DNA of 64,000 nt from Lederbergia sp. NSJ-179 (GCF_022867885.1 NZ_JALIFP010000006.1:62001-126000); one strand, 5' to 3'. Positions 9,918-19,066 are shown, counted from the stretch's first letter. Made by a program: numbers and translations. Notes: generated by a model from the letters alone, not told the origin.

Positions 9918-12900
9918 AATTCATCGATTGATCCATTATTTAAAAGATCATCTTGTTCTAGATTCCATTGCTATCGAGAATTGGAAAGCAAAACGTGCAG
10001 AATATACAGAACCCGTCAAGTATACGTATAAAAAAGACGCTGAGCCAGAGACCATCAATGTGGGAGACCATTTAATCGTTTCTGGTGAGACGATGTTTCT
10101 GGAAAATGAGATTGACGTTCCGCCGGAATGGACCGAGCAATCAATAGGATTGGAATTTCTCGTTGGTCAGCCTCATGTAAAAACGAATCACGAGGCCTTA
10201 TTGTCCATTGATGGGAAACCTTATCATGGGATTGATCGAAATCGAAGCTTTGTGCCATTTCCTGAAGATAATAAGCTTACGTATCATGTTCAAATTGAAC
10301 TATTTAATCCTGTTGCTCAAGTGGTCGATCGCCTAAATTTCCAAAACGAACCTGCTGAACATAGTCCTGCTCCATTATCGCTCTTACAAAGTGAGCTCGT
10401 TTGTATGAATGTCGCGGTGGAGAATCTCCTGTTTACGGTGAAGGCTTATTTTGAAGCAGCCCAACTATTACCAGACGGGGATCTAAGGAAGTCCACGATT
10501 ATAAAGACCTTAACCTCGGCGGCGAATCAAATTCAAAATGAAACGCCTGATCAATTAAAAGATCAGGAATGGGTACGCACTGTGGAATCAGGCTTGCTTA
10601 AGGAATTGGAGATGTTAGAAGACCCATCTACTGGAAAAATACATATGGTCGGTCAATCGCATATTGATCTCGCTTGGCTATGGCCTGTAAAAGAAGCGGT
10701 TCGTAAATGTAGTCGAACTTTTTCCACCATGAGTACCCTCCTTGACCAGTTTCCGGAATTTGGGTATGTCCAAAGTCAACCACAAGCTTTTGCGTTTATG
10801 AAGGAACATTATCCTGATATTTACGAGCGGGTAAAACAACATATTGCAAATGGAAGATGGGAGCTTGTAGGAGGCATGTGGGTCGAACCGGATTTGAATA
10901 TCCCTTCTGGAGAATCCCTTGTTCGGCAATTACTGTATGGAATGAATTTTTATCAGGAGGAATTTGGCGTTAAGCCGCGCATCGAATGGCTTCCAGATAC
11001 ATTCGGCTATTGTGCTTCATTGCCGCAATTGCTTCAAAAAGCGGGTTTGGAGTATTTCATGACAACCAAAATGAATTGGAATGATACGAATCAATTCCCT
11101 TATGATCTTTTCCATTGGGTTGGAATCGATGGAACGAGTATGATCGCCTATTTAAATCATGGTGTGAATGAATATACCCATCCGAAAGAAATCAAGGAAC
11201 ATTGGGATAGTTATAAGCAAAAAGCAGAACATCCAGAACAAATGCTGCTTTATGGGCATGGTGATGGCGGTGGTGGTGTTACAAGAGAAATGATTAAGTA
11301 TGTGGAGCGCTCTAAGAATCTGCCAGGTTTGCCTACCAGCACATTTAGTACAGCACATCAGTTTTTTGATGGGATCAAAGAAGCCAATCCAGCGCTTCCA
11401 GCTTGGAATGGGGATATGTATCTTGAACTTCATCGAGGGACGTATACGACTCAGGCTCATAATAAACGTTGGAATCGTAAAGCGGAGGTTCTATACCGAG
11501 AAGCTGAAATTTGGGGTAGTTTCGCCACTTATTTCGACCAAAGCCATTGTCTGCATACCCTACATGATGGCTGGAAGTTATTATTACTCAATCAGTTCCA
11601 TGATATTATTCCCGGGACTTCGATTCCAGAAGTATACGTGAAATCAGAATCTGATTATAAGAAAATTTTTCAAATTGGCCATGATGTGAAAGAAAATGCC
11701 CTGCAAGTTTTAGAAAAACAAATAGATACAAAAGGTGATGGAACTCCTATTGTTGTCTTTAATAGTTTATCTTGGACAAGATCGGAAACAGTGACCATAA
11801 AAGGCGGGCATGAACTAGAGACGATGGGTGTCTACGATGAGCAAGGGAATTTGTTAGAGAGCGACATTCGCTATCTGGATGAAAATCAGGTGGAAATGTC
11901 TGTTCATGTCCCTGCTATTCCTGAGATGGGTTACTGTACTATTTGGTTAAAAGAAAAGAACATCCAAGATCAAACGGAAACCCCTACATTTGATGGTCAT
12001 TGGGAGACAGAATATTATCAAGTGGAATGGAATGAGAACGGGGAAATTTCCCGTTTATATGATAAACAAGCAAACAGAGAAGTACTGAAACTAGGTGAAA
12101 CCGCGAATCAACTGCAATTTTTCCATGACCGCCCACCTTTATGGGATGCATGGGACATCGATCCACGGTTCGAGAGTCAAGTGGCAGATCAAGTGAAATT
12201 ACAATCCATTGAAGTGATCCAAAAAGGAAAAACGAAAGATATTTTACGATTTAAATGGTCTGTCTCTAATTCCTTCATCGAACAAGATATGATATTCCAC
12301 CATCATTCCAGAAGGATTGATTTTGCAACAAAGGTGGAGTGGAAGGAAGAGCATAAGTTATTAAAGGTCGCTTTTCCTGTCGATGTATTAGCGGATAAAG
12401 CTACTTTTGAAATTCCATTTGGAACAGTTGAGAGAGCTACCCATAACAATACAAGTTGGGAAACAGCACAGTATGAGGTGTGTGGGCATCGTTTTGCCGA
12501 TTTATCTGAGGGTGATTATGGTGTTAGCTTGTTAAATGATTGTAAGTATGGGTATGACGTGAAGGGCCATGTATTAAGATTATCCCTATTGCGTTCACCC
12601 AAATGGCCTGACCCTCAAGCGGATATAGGATCCCATACATTCACCTACTCCTTATATCCACATCGGGGAAATTGGCGCGAAGCAAATATAACGAGAAAAG
12701 GGTATGAATTAAATCATCCGGTTACGGTAGTAGTAGCGGAGGCTCATGCTGGAAGCTTGCCGAATCATCATAGCTTTATGAAAACTGAAGCTGAACATGT
12801 CGTATTAGACACAGTCAAACCTGCGGAGGATGAGAATGGTTTCATTGTTAGACTTTATGAAGCAACTGGAGGAAGAGAGCAGACCACTTTGCATTTACAG

Positions 12901-13029
12901 CTCCCGATTGACTCAGCGGAGGAGACGAATTTATTAGAAGAGCCTGTTGCCAATTTAACCATTGTGAACGGTCAATTGCGAACAGAATATAAACCATATG
13001 AAGTGAAAACCATGCGTCTTAAAGCGTAA
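9910..13029 (+). CDS. Alpha-mannosidase, GH38
   Basis: A 1039-residue GH38 enzyme, full length for bacterial members. Zinc-binding 'HIDLAWLWP' lies at ~251-259 and 'WLPDTFGY' has its Asp at ~363 as the nucleophile. 'GHGDGGGG' follows near 450, then the middle helical and C-terminal beta domains. It removes alpha-linked mannose from oligosaccharides; lacking a signal peptide, it is cytoplasmic. The start GTG 9910 is preceded by AAAGGAG and overlaps the fucosidase stop by 8 bases, so the two are translationally coupled. With the fucosidase, it points to mannose-rich fucosylated glycans as substrate. Confidence 0.94.
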   Translation: MYEIHRLIHYLKDHLVLDSIAIENWKAKRAEYTEPVKYTYKKDAEPETINVGDHLIVSGETMFLENEIDVPPEWTEQSIGLEFLVGQPHVKTNHEALLSIDGKPYHGIDRNRSFVPFPEDNKLTYHVQIELFNPVAQVVDRLNFQNEPAEHSPAPLSLLQSELVCMNVAVENLLFTVKAYFEAAQLLPDGDLRKSTIIKTLTSAANQIQNETPDQLKDQEWVRTVESGLLKELEMLEDPSTGKIHMVGQSHIDLAWLWPVKEAVRKCSRTFSTMSTLLDQFPEFGYVQSQPQAFAFMKEHYPDIYERVKQHIANGRWELVGGMWVEPDLNIPSGESLVRQLLYGMNFYQEEFGVKPRIEWLPDTFGYCASLPQLLQKAGLEYFMTTKMNWNDTNQFPYDLFHWVGIDGTSMIAYLNHGVNEYTHPKEIKEHWDSYKQKAEHPEQMLLYGHGDGGGGVTREMIKYVERSKNLPGLPTSTFSTAHQFFDGIKEANPALPAWNGDMYLELHRGTYTTQAHNKRWNRKAEVLYREAEIWGSFATYFDQSHCLHTLHDGWKLLLLNQFHDIIPGTSIPEVYVKSESDYKKIFQIGHDVKENALQVLEKQIDTKGDGTPIVVFNSLSWTRSETVTIKGGHELETMGVYDEQGNLLESDIRYLDENQVEMSVHVPAIPEMGYCTIWLKEKNIQDQTETPTFDGHWETEYYQVEWNENGEISRLYDKQANREVLKLGETANQLQFFHDRPPLWDAWDIDPRFESQVADQVKLQSIEVIQKGKTKDILRFKWSVSNSFIEQDMIFHHHSRRIDFATKVEWKEEHKLLKVAFPVDVLADKATFEIPFGTVERATHNNTSWETAQYEVCGHRFADLSEGDYGVSLLNDCKYGYDVKGHVLRLSLLRSPKWPDPQADIGSHTFTYSLYPHRGNWREANITRKGYELNHPVTVVVAEAHAGSLPNHHSFMKTEAEHVVLDTVKPAEDENGFIVRLYEATGGREQTTLHLQLPIDSAEETNLLEEPVANLTIVNGQLRTEYKPYEVKTMRLKA

Positions 13030-13040
13030 ATAAAGCTTAA

Positions 13041-13522
13041 AAATACCAATTCGACTGCGGGGCCTGCAGGATGTTGATCGGAACGGCGTGGCGATTGTCG
13101 TCGCCTTGAGCCGTTCGTCCTATCAAGGCTTTGTGCCGAAAATGGGGCGGACAAGCATGCTCTAGGACGACCGGAAAACTGGGAATCCCCGAAATATGGT
13201 AGTCAAGCACGCTCTATGATGACCGAAAAACTGGGAAAGCCCGGAATTTGGTCGTCAAGGACGCTTTATGACGACCGAAAAACTGGGAAAGTCCAAAATT
13301 TGGTAGTCAAGCACGACCGAAAAACTAGGAATACAACCAGGCCCTCGAGGTCAAATAACCTTGGACTTATAAGGGGAAAAACACCCTTTATAGGCTCAGG
13401 AACATTTTTCTTGTCGGGGGCCTACAGGATGTTGGTCAAAACGGCGTTGCACCAGAACGGAGCGAACTTAGCCGTTCATCCATTAAACAGGCGCCTTGGG
13501 CTTCTCTTATGAATTGGTATTT
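13041..13522. repeat. Composite GC-rich repeat, copy 2, bounded by a 12-bp inverted repeat
   Basis: A 480-base gene-free block between the GH38 and GH3 genes. It is bounded by AAATACCAATTC (13041-13052) and its exact reverse complement (13511-13522). Inside are two 'CAGGATGTTG..C..AACGGCGT' blocks (near 13068 and 13430) like those at 28.6 kb, and a tandem array at 13167-13332 of ~52-bp units beginning 'ACGACCGAAAAACTGGGAA'. The phrase 'CTCGAGGTCAAATAACC' is shared in reverse with copy 1. The short open frame inside looks non-coding. Confidence 0.6.
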
Positions 13523-13551
13523 AAAATAATATGGAATGGATGTGGGATGGG

Positions 13552-15843
13552 ATGAGGTATAAAGATCGTTCACTCCCAATTGAGGAACGAGTGGAAGATT
13601 TATTGTCGAGAATGACAGTAAAAGAAAAGGTTGGCCAGCTTAATCAAAAAATGTACGGATGGGAAGCTTATCGAAAAACAGAGAACGGCATCGAATTAAC
13701 GGAAACGTTTAAAGAGCAAGTTGCATTTGGAGATGGGATGGGAGCTCTTTATGGGCTATTTCGTTCAGATCCTTGGTCTGCCGTTACGTATGAAAATGGC
13801 ATCCCTACGCATGAAAATGCGAAAATGGCCAATAAAATTCAGCAATATATCATAGAAAATACTCGCTTAGGGATTCCAGTTCTATTATCGGAAGAATGCC
13901 CTCACGGACACCAAGCTTTAGATGGGACCTTGATCCCCACAAACATTGGAGCAGGTAGTACTTGGAATCCCGAACTAATGGAAGATGTTTACCGTCATGT
14001 AGCTGCAGAGGTTCGCTCCAGAGGCGCTCATTTAGGGTTAATCTCCACCTTAGATATTTTACGTGAGCCAAGATGGGGGAGATCAGAGGAATGCTATAGT
14101 GAAGATCCCTATCTAGCCGCAAAGATGACAACCGCCGCTGTGAAGGGACTACAAGGGGAGGCAACCGAGTTAGCCCGAGGGGATAAAATCATTGCTGTAT
14201 TAAAACATTTCTGTGGTCAAGGGGAAGGCCAAGGTGGGCATAATGCTGGACCAGCCAATATTGGCGAAAGAGAATTACGAGAAATCCACTTACCCGGAAT
14301 GAAAGCAGGTGTAAAAGCTGGCGCCCTTGGATGCATGGCCGCTTATAATGAAATTGATGGTATTCCCTGTCATGCGAACGCAAAATTACTTACAGAGATT
14401 CTTCGGGAGGAATGGGGCTATGAAGGGATTGTCATGGCGGACGGAGTTGCGATTGACCGCTTAACAGCACTTGCAGGCGATTATGAAGCTGCAGCGGCTA
14501 TGGCTCTTACAGCAGGTGTTGATTTAAGCTTATGGGATACTTCCTTCACAACCTTAGAAAAGGCCGTTGAACAGGGAAAAGTAACAGAAGCGCTCATCGA
14601 CCGGGCTGTACGGAGAATCCTGCGCTTAAAATTCTCTTTAGGCTTATTTGAGCAGCCTTATACAGATGAAACACAGTCCACTCGAGTGGTAGGAAATGAA
14701 TCTTTTCGAAAAACAAATCTCCAAGTCGCAAGGGAATCGGCTGTTTTGTTAAAGAATCAAGATCATCTCTTACCATTAAGCAAGAAAACGAAAAAAATTG
14801 CGGTGATTGGTCCAAATGCGGATCAAATTTATAATCAGTTAGGGGATTATACCGCCATTCAACATGATGGGAAAGGTTCAACGGTCCTTCAAGGGATAAA
14901 AGAAATAGCTGAAGGGGAAGTCACCTATGCCAAAGGCTGTTCTGTTCGCGGAGAATCAACAGAAGGTTTTCCAGAAGCTGTTGCGGCTGCTGAAAAATCG
15001 GATGTTGTTGTCCTTGTATTAGGCGGGAGCAGTATGCGGAACTTTGATCTTGAATTTGATTCTAATGGAGCGGCGATTGTCTCCGGCAACCCGACGGACA
15101 TGGATTGTGGAGAAGGCGTTGATCTGTCTGATTTAAAATTAGGTGGCGTCCAAGAGTTATTGGTCAAGGAAATCGCGGCAACTGGGAAGCCGATTGTTAC
15201 GGTATTAATACAAGGACGACCCCATGCGATTACAGGGATTGTGGATGATTGTGATGCGATTCTTTGTGGATGGTACCCTGGTCAAGAAGGTGGACAAGCC
15301 CTAGCTGAAATCATCTTTGGGAAAGTGAATCCAAGTGGAAAACTAGCCGTTTCTTTACCACGTTCGTCCATGCAATTGCCGGTGTATTATAATCAGAAAG
15401 ATCAAGGCAGAGAGCTTCAGTATGTCGATTCACCTGCATCTCCATTGTTTTCATTCGGCTATGGCCTAAGTTATACGCAATTTGAATTCAGTAATCTTCA
15501 AATCGGGCCATCAGATATGACAATAAAACAACTAAACGAAGGTGCCTCCGTTGAAGTCCATGTCGATGTCAAAAATACAGGGGAAATAGCTGGTGCGGAA
15601 GTTCTACAATTATATATCAAAGATATGGAAGCAAGTATCACAAGAAGGGTGAAAGAACTAAAAGCTTTTCAAAAGATCTGGTTAGAGCCAAACGAACAAA
15701 AAACTGTGACCCTTCTATTGAGTAAAGAAGAATTAGCGATTTGGAATCATGAAATGGAATTTGTCGTAGAACCTGGGAATATAAAAATAATGGTAGGAAA
15801 TGATTCAGAAAATACGTTAGAGGCTCTTTTGACTTTGCAATGA
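13552..15843 (+). CDS. Glycoside hydrolase family 3 (beta-glucosidase/beta-xylosidase type)
   Basis: About 763 residues of standard three-part GH3 layout. The N-terminal TIM barrel holds 'KHFCGQGEGQGGHN' and 'GIVMADGVAID', whose Asp (~297 from this start) is the expected nucleophile. An alpha/beta sandwich follows ('KKIAVIGPNADQ'), then a C-terminal fibronectin-III-like domain with 'FSFGYGLSYTQFEF'. No signal peptide. The start is uncertain: ATG 13552 (MRYKDRS) matches the usual GH3 N-terminus, while ATG 13531 is in frame upstream; neither has a clean ribosome site, perhaps because the repeat block ends only 8 bases before ATG 13531. The aglycone and sugar specificity are not predictable from sequence alone. 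Confidence 0.9.
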   Translation: MRYKDRSLPIEERVEDLLSRMTVKEKVGQLNQKMYGWEAYRKTENGIELTETFKEQVAFGDGMGALYGLFRSDPWSAVTYENGIPTHENAKMANKIQQYIIENTRLGIPVLLSEECPHGHQALDGTLIPTNIGAGSTWNPELMEDVYRHVAAEVRSRGAHLGLISTLDILREPRWGRSEECYSEDPYLAAKMTTAAVKGLQGEATELARGDKIIAVLKHFCGQGEGQGGHNAGPANIGERELREIHLPGMKAGVKAGALGCMAAYNEIDGIPCHANAKLLTEILREEWGYEGIVMADGVAIDRLTALAGDYEAAAAMALTAGVDLSLWDTSFTTLEKAVEQGKVTEALIDRAVRRILRLKFSLGLFEQPYTDETQSTRVVGNESFRKTNLQVARESAVLLKNQDHLLPLSKKTKKIAVIGPNADQIYNQLGDYTAIQHDGKGSTVLQGIKEIAEGEVTYAKGCSVRGESTEGFPEAVAAAEKSDVVVLVLGGSSMRNFDLEFDSNGAAIVSGNPTDMDCGEGVDLSDLKLGGVQELLVKEIAATGKPIVTVLIQGRPHAITGIVDDCDAILCGWYPGQEGGQALAEIIFGKVNPSGKLAVSLPRSSMQLPVYYNQKDQGRELQYVDSPASPLFSFGYGLSYTQFEFSNLQIGPSDMTIKQLNEGASVEVHVDVKNTGEIAGAEVLQLYIKDMEASITRRVKELKAFQKIWLEPNEQKTVTLLLSKEELAIWNHEMEFVVEPGNIKIMVGNDSENTLEALLTLQ

Positions 15844-15861
15844 TTCATTCGACCAAAAATA

Positions 15862-16022
15862 CGAAATGGTGGTATTACAGCACCCACCCTTAGTGGTCCA
15901 ATCGAAGGAAAAAAGCAGTCTGATTTCAACACATTGCAGCAGAAACAGAAGAAAAAATAAAGCCCTTTACGGAAGTACTGTTTCCTTATGAAATTCCAAG
16001 TTTCGTTAAAAGTGATGATTGA
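15862..16022 (+). pseudogene. Fragment of LplA-type sugar-binding protein, frameshifted
   Basis: Two frames read GGITAPTLSGPIEGKKQSDF and, after a shift near 15945, TEEKIKPFTEVLFPYE. These align with the C-terminal part of the intact lipoprotein at 6706 (YGISAPALERPIEGKEESAF ... KEKIEPFAEVPFP). Only ~50 codons remain. It indicates a second importer of the same kind that once followed the GH3 gene. Confidence 0.7.
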
Positions 16023-16034
16023 AGTATGATATGA

Positions 16035-16326
16035 AAGGTGGATATCTCTTTGGCTAAACCAAACTTTATATTTTTTATTGTGATGATCTGGGGTATGGAG
16101 ATTTAGGCTGCTATGGATCAGAGCATGTGAAGACACCAAATATTGATCAGCTTGCTGCGGAAGGAATTCGATTTACGAATTGGTATTCCAACTCTCCTGT
16201 CTGATCGCCGTCAAGAGCATCGCTGTTAACGGGGAAGTATCCTGGCCGTACAGAAGTGGATCAAATTTCGAGTGGAAAAAGAGGAGCGGCTGGATTATCC
16301 ACAGCCCACGAAACGCTCCCTTCCCA
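16035..16326 (+). pseudogene. Sulfatase N-terminal fragment with TGA at the catalytic cysteine
   Basis: Translating across one missing G near 16082 gives [21 protein letters not shown], then [20 protein letters not shown] and SNSPV*SPSRASLLTGKYPG, the N-terminal core of type I sulfatases (metal-binding DD, then C/S-x-P-S-R). The codon for the residue converted to formylglycine is TGA (16202-16204). Similarity ends after 'TLPSQ' near 16326, where IS-related sequence begins. The real enzyme would desulfate a sugar, consistent with a glycan locus. It is a truncated, inactive relic. Confidence 0.75.
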
Positions 16327-16344
16327 AATAGTCTCTACCCAGTA

Positions 16345-16915
16345 TTGACAGCTGTATGAGATTTTAAACTAAACATTAAATAGCGAGGAAGCAAAATGAA
16401 GGATGCCAAAAAGGCCGCGAAATACTTAGGTAGGTATTTGGCTAGACCAGCTATTTCAGAGTATAGAATATTAAAATAGACGGGGAAACTGTTCATTTTT
16501 GGTATGAAGATCATCAAACTGGAAAAAGGGTTACCGAAGCTCTTCCTGTATATAGATTTCTTTTTAAATTAATACAACATATTCAGCCTAAGCATTTTCG
16601 AATGGTTGGTCGTTCGGTTTGTACAGTAGAAGACCCTATAAAAAGGCTAATCAGGTATTGAGCCTTTACGCTTTTATGAGAACGAAACAAATTTCATTAT
16701 TACTTGAAAGTAAAAAGAAGAAGAAGACTTATAGACAGCGCATGATAGAAGCATTTGATAAAGATCCATTTATTTGTCCTCACTGCCATCGTGAGATGGA
16801 CTTGGTTGAAATATGGCATGCGGATTATGGCTTTCTGTATCATTACATGGAAGATATAGAGTCTGTTATGAGAATAAGGAGGATTAATCTTGACCAAAAA
16901 CAAAAAACAGGATGA
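16345..16915 (+). pseudogene. IS91-type transposase remnant
   Basis: Three frames join to a C-terminal half of an IS91-like (Y2, HUH) transposase: AAKYLGRYLARPAISEYRI, then HFWYEDHQTGKRVTE and IQPKHFRMV, then GLYSRRPYKKANQVL, then a zinc-finger-like CPHCHREMDLVEIWH. Frameshifts fall in an A-run near 16475 and near 16618. The N-terminal catalytic half is missing. The junction with the sulfatase fragment suggests that this element, or recombination at it, broke the old sugar locus. Confidence 0.75.
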
Positions 16916-17138
16916 AATTGAGCCGAGCATTTTTGGAATCACTAGATGAGGACGATCCATTTGGTTTGAATGAAGAAATGACAATACTGACTTTTTGGAT
17001 TGTGGTGAGGAAGACGCGGTACCTGAATATGTAGTAGAAGAATTTCATTTTGATTTAAAAGAAAATGAGGAAGTGGAGGTAGTCTGCCCTTTTTGCGATG
17101 GCATCATGCGGCAAGCGAGGAATATCCCGAGTGAATAA
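16890..17138 (+). pseudogene. Small acidic ORF next to the IS91-type transposase, frameshifted
   Basis: Begins at TTG 16890 after AAGGAGGATTAATC and reads MTKNKKQDEIEPS. Frame changes near 16920 and 16980 restore SLDEDDPFGLNEEM and then PEYVVEEFHFDLKE and CPFCDGIMRQARNIPSE, ending at TAA 17136-17138. The acidic body and CPFC motif suggest a small zinc-binding accessory protein of the element, but I do not recognise a function. A perfect hairpin (17125-17151) follows and may mark the element's end or a terminator. Confidence 0.5.
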
Positions 17139-17308
17139 TCTTCACTCGGGACGTGGTTTAGTCGCGTTAGCGCTTTTGTTCATTTCTAGATGCGTGTTGT
17201 TTCAAAGGAGAGAGATGTATATTAAGAACTGGATATACTCCATAATGAGGAACTAAACATATTATACAAGAGAGAAATAGAGTAGCAACAATGTAGTTTT
17301 TTTATAAA

Positions 17309-17337
17309 TTGACAAATAATTTCTTTAGTGGTAATAT
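17309..17337 (+). promoter_or_regulatory. Strong sigma-A promoter of the orphan binding-protein gene
   Basis: TTGACA (17309-17314), a 17-base spacer and TAATAT (17332-17337). Transcription would start near 17344, leaving a leader of about 338 bases before the lipoprotein gene at 17682. Confidence 0.7.
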
Positions 17338-17340
17338 TTT

Positions 17341-17352
17341 GTTACCGATAAC
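17341..17352 (+). promoter_or_regulatory. Operator-like half-palindrome at the transcription start
   Basis: GTTACCGATAAC, a near-palindrome with a central CG (LacI/GalR-type appearance), starts 4 bases after the -10 box and so would overlap the +1. A matching GTTATCGGTGAT lies at 17601-17612 in the leader. The pair is spaced ~260 bases, suitable for looping. No LacI-type gene is adjacent. Confidence 0.45.
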
Positions 17353-17391
17353 CCTGTTTTCACAAGATTGAAACTTTCAAAAGGAGGTGAA

Positions 17392-17466
17392 ATGTGTAGT
17401 GATAAGGTTCTCGTGCAATGTTTTATTTTCCCCCTAAGGGAGCTCATAATTCCCATATATCCATAA
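17392..17466 (+). CDS. Possible 24-residue leader peptide
   Basis: ATG 17392 lies behind an excellent ribosome site (AAAGGAGGTGAA) and encodes MCSDKVLVQCFIFPLRELII followed by PIYP and a stop. It lies in the long leader between the promoter at 17309 and the binding-protein gene. It may be a regulatory leader peptide, the start of a lost gene, or chance. I recognise no homologue. The support is the ribosome site and promoter position only. Confidence 0.35.
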   Translation: MCSDKVLVQCFIFPLRELIIPIYP

Positions 17467-17681
17467 CTTGTGGTAAAAGATGAATATGATTGGTGGTAAA
17501 TATGTTGCGAAAGGAGATTCATAGTATATTGAGGGGGAATAAAAATATATACAAGAATATCAGTTATTAAATTTCTAGATATTTTTGATTGCGTTTACAA
17601 GTTATCGGTGATGGAATGATGGGTAGTGGTCTTCAATAGTCAACAGTTAAAAGTATTACAATAAATAGATGGGGGAAATTT

Positions 17682-19019
17682 ATGAAAAACAAAGGGTTGT
17701 TTCTTATAAATGGAATGAAGAAAATGAGGGCTACACATGTGTTACTTTCTCTATTGATGTTCGTTTCTATCGTTATGGGTGGATGTGCTAACAATAGTGA
17801 ACCTAGTAGTAATAATAATAGCGACAATGTGGAAGCGGAAAAAAATGTTGTAACTGTGAAAATTTTAACACCTTGGGATGAAAATTTATTTAAAGAACGC
17901 TTTGGAAATATTGATGAGAAGCTTACGGATATTAAACTTGAATTAATTAGTTCACCGACAGATTCAGAATCGTTGCAAGAAATTAATGCAAAGGGGATTA
18001 TACCGGACATTATTTTAGCTTCATCAGGATTTGATGTTGTTGAAGACTTGGACATGGTACAGCCGCTTGATGAGATGGTGGAAGAACATAATGTGGATCT
18101 AAGCAAAATCGATCCATCTGTATTGTCTCTATACAAGCTATGGGGAAACGGAAAATTAGTTGCCATTCCTTCAACCGTTGACAACTTTGTTATGTTTTAT
18201 AATAAACAAATTTTCGATCTTTTCGGTGTACCATACCCAGATCCGGAGCAACCGATGACATGGCAGCAGGTAGTAGACTTATCCCGCCAGTTGACTGGGT
18301 CGCGAAATGGTGTTGACTATGTTGGTTTTGAATTGATGTACGGAAATACGGTGCCATTGAAAGAATTTGCCTTGAACTATACAAATCCTGAGACAGGTGA
18401 GGTACTTATTACGGAACAACCAGAAGTGACACAGTATTTCGAGTTAATAAAAGAATTTTATGATATCCCGGGATTGTATGATCCGAAGGCGGCAGCAGAG
18501 GAAGTAAATGCGTTTGGTGAAGGTAGGGCAGCTATGACGGTATCTTGGCCAGGTTTTATGAATTGGGGTATAGGGGAGGATTTTGTTCTGGACATCGATT
18601 TCGCACCTGTTCCAGTTTGGGAAAATAACCCCAATAAGCCTCCTAGTTATTCACATCCATTTGTGCTTAATAAGCATAGTGAAAATAAGGAAGCCGCATT
18701 TAAAGTCCTAGCAGAAGAGTTGTCTGTAGAGTCTCAAACAAAGCTCTCTAAATCCGGTGAGTTTCCAAGTGTGCTTTATGATGAAACACTTGAGGCGTTT
18801 GGGGGAGATAATGAGAGATTTACGGGTAAGAATATACCTGCCATTTATTCAGGTGAGCCAGCAATTTATATGGAATTAAGTAAATGGGATCAGTATGTGG
18901 ACTTCGCAGATGCATTACTAAAATTTGCGGAATCTGGCAAAGATATCCCAACTTTCCTAAGGGAATTAGCGGAAGAATCTGAAGCAAAAATTAAAGAAGC
19001 AATGGTGAATGATCAATAA
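17682..19019 (+). CDS. Extracellular sugar-binding lipoprotein (family 1), orphan
   Basis: A 445-residue solute-binding protein. The signal peptide contains a basic start (MKNKGLFLINGMKKMR), a hydrophobic core and a lipobox VMGGC (Cys ~35), followed by a Ser/Asn-rich tether. The body has the family 1 pattern, for example 'SMGNGKLVAIP'-like 'LWGNGKLVAIPSTVDNFVM' and 'EGRAAMTVSWPG'. ATG 17682 follows GGGGGAAATTT. It is shorter than, and distinct from, the LplA-type protein at 6706. No permease gene follows; a broken fucosidase does, so this looks like the survivor of a second sugar locus. It could still serve another importer. Confidence 0.88.
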   Translation: MKNKGLFLINGMKKMRATHVLLSLLMFVSIVMGGCANNSEPSSNNNSDNVEAEKNVVTVKILTPWDENLFKERFGNIDEKLTDIKLELISSPTDSESLQEINAKGIIPDIILASSGFDVVEDLDMVQPLDEMVEEHNVDLSKIDPSVLSLYKLWGNGKLVAIPSTVDNFVMFYNKQIFDLFGVPYPDPEQPMTWQQVVDLSRQLTGSRNGVDYVGFELMYGNTVPLKEFALNYTNPETGEVLITEQPEVTQYFELIKEFYDIPGLYDPKAAAEEVNAFGEGRAAMTVSWPGFMNWGIGEDFVLDIDFAPVPVWENNPNKPPSYSHPFVLNKHSENKEAAFKVLAEELSVESQTKLSKSGEFPSVLYDETLEAFGGDNERFTGKNIPAIYSGEPAIYMELSKWDQYVDFADALLKFAESGKDIPTFLRELAEESEAKIKEAMVNDQ

Positions 19020-19066
19020 AAATAAAGTCACAGGCAAAAAAGGGGAGGGGGGTATTCCCTCTCATC

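Noticed and set aside
13216-13512. A 98-codon open frame between the GH38 and GH3 genes
   Set aside because: It translates the tandem repeat block and has no ribosome site or recognisable domain.
16202-16204. Selenocysteine-containing sulfatase
   Set aside because: The reading frame is broken just upstream and the gene is truncated downstream, so a simple nonsense change is more likely.
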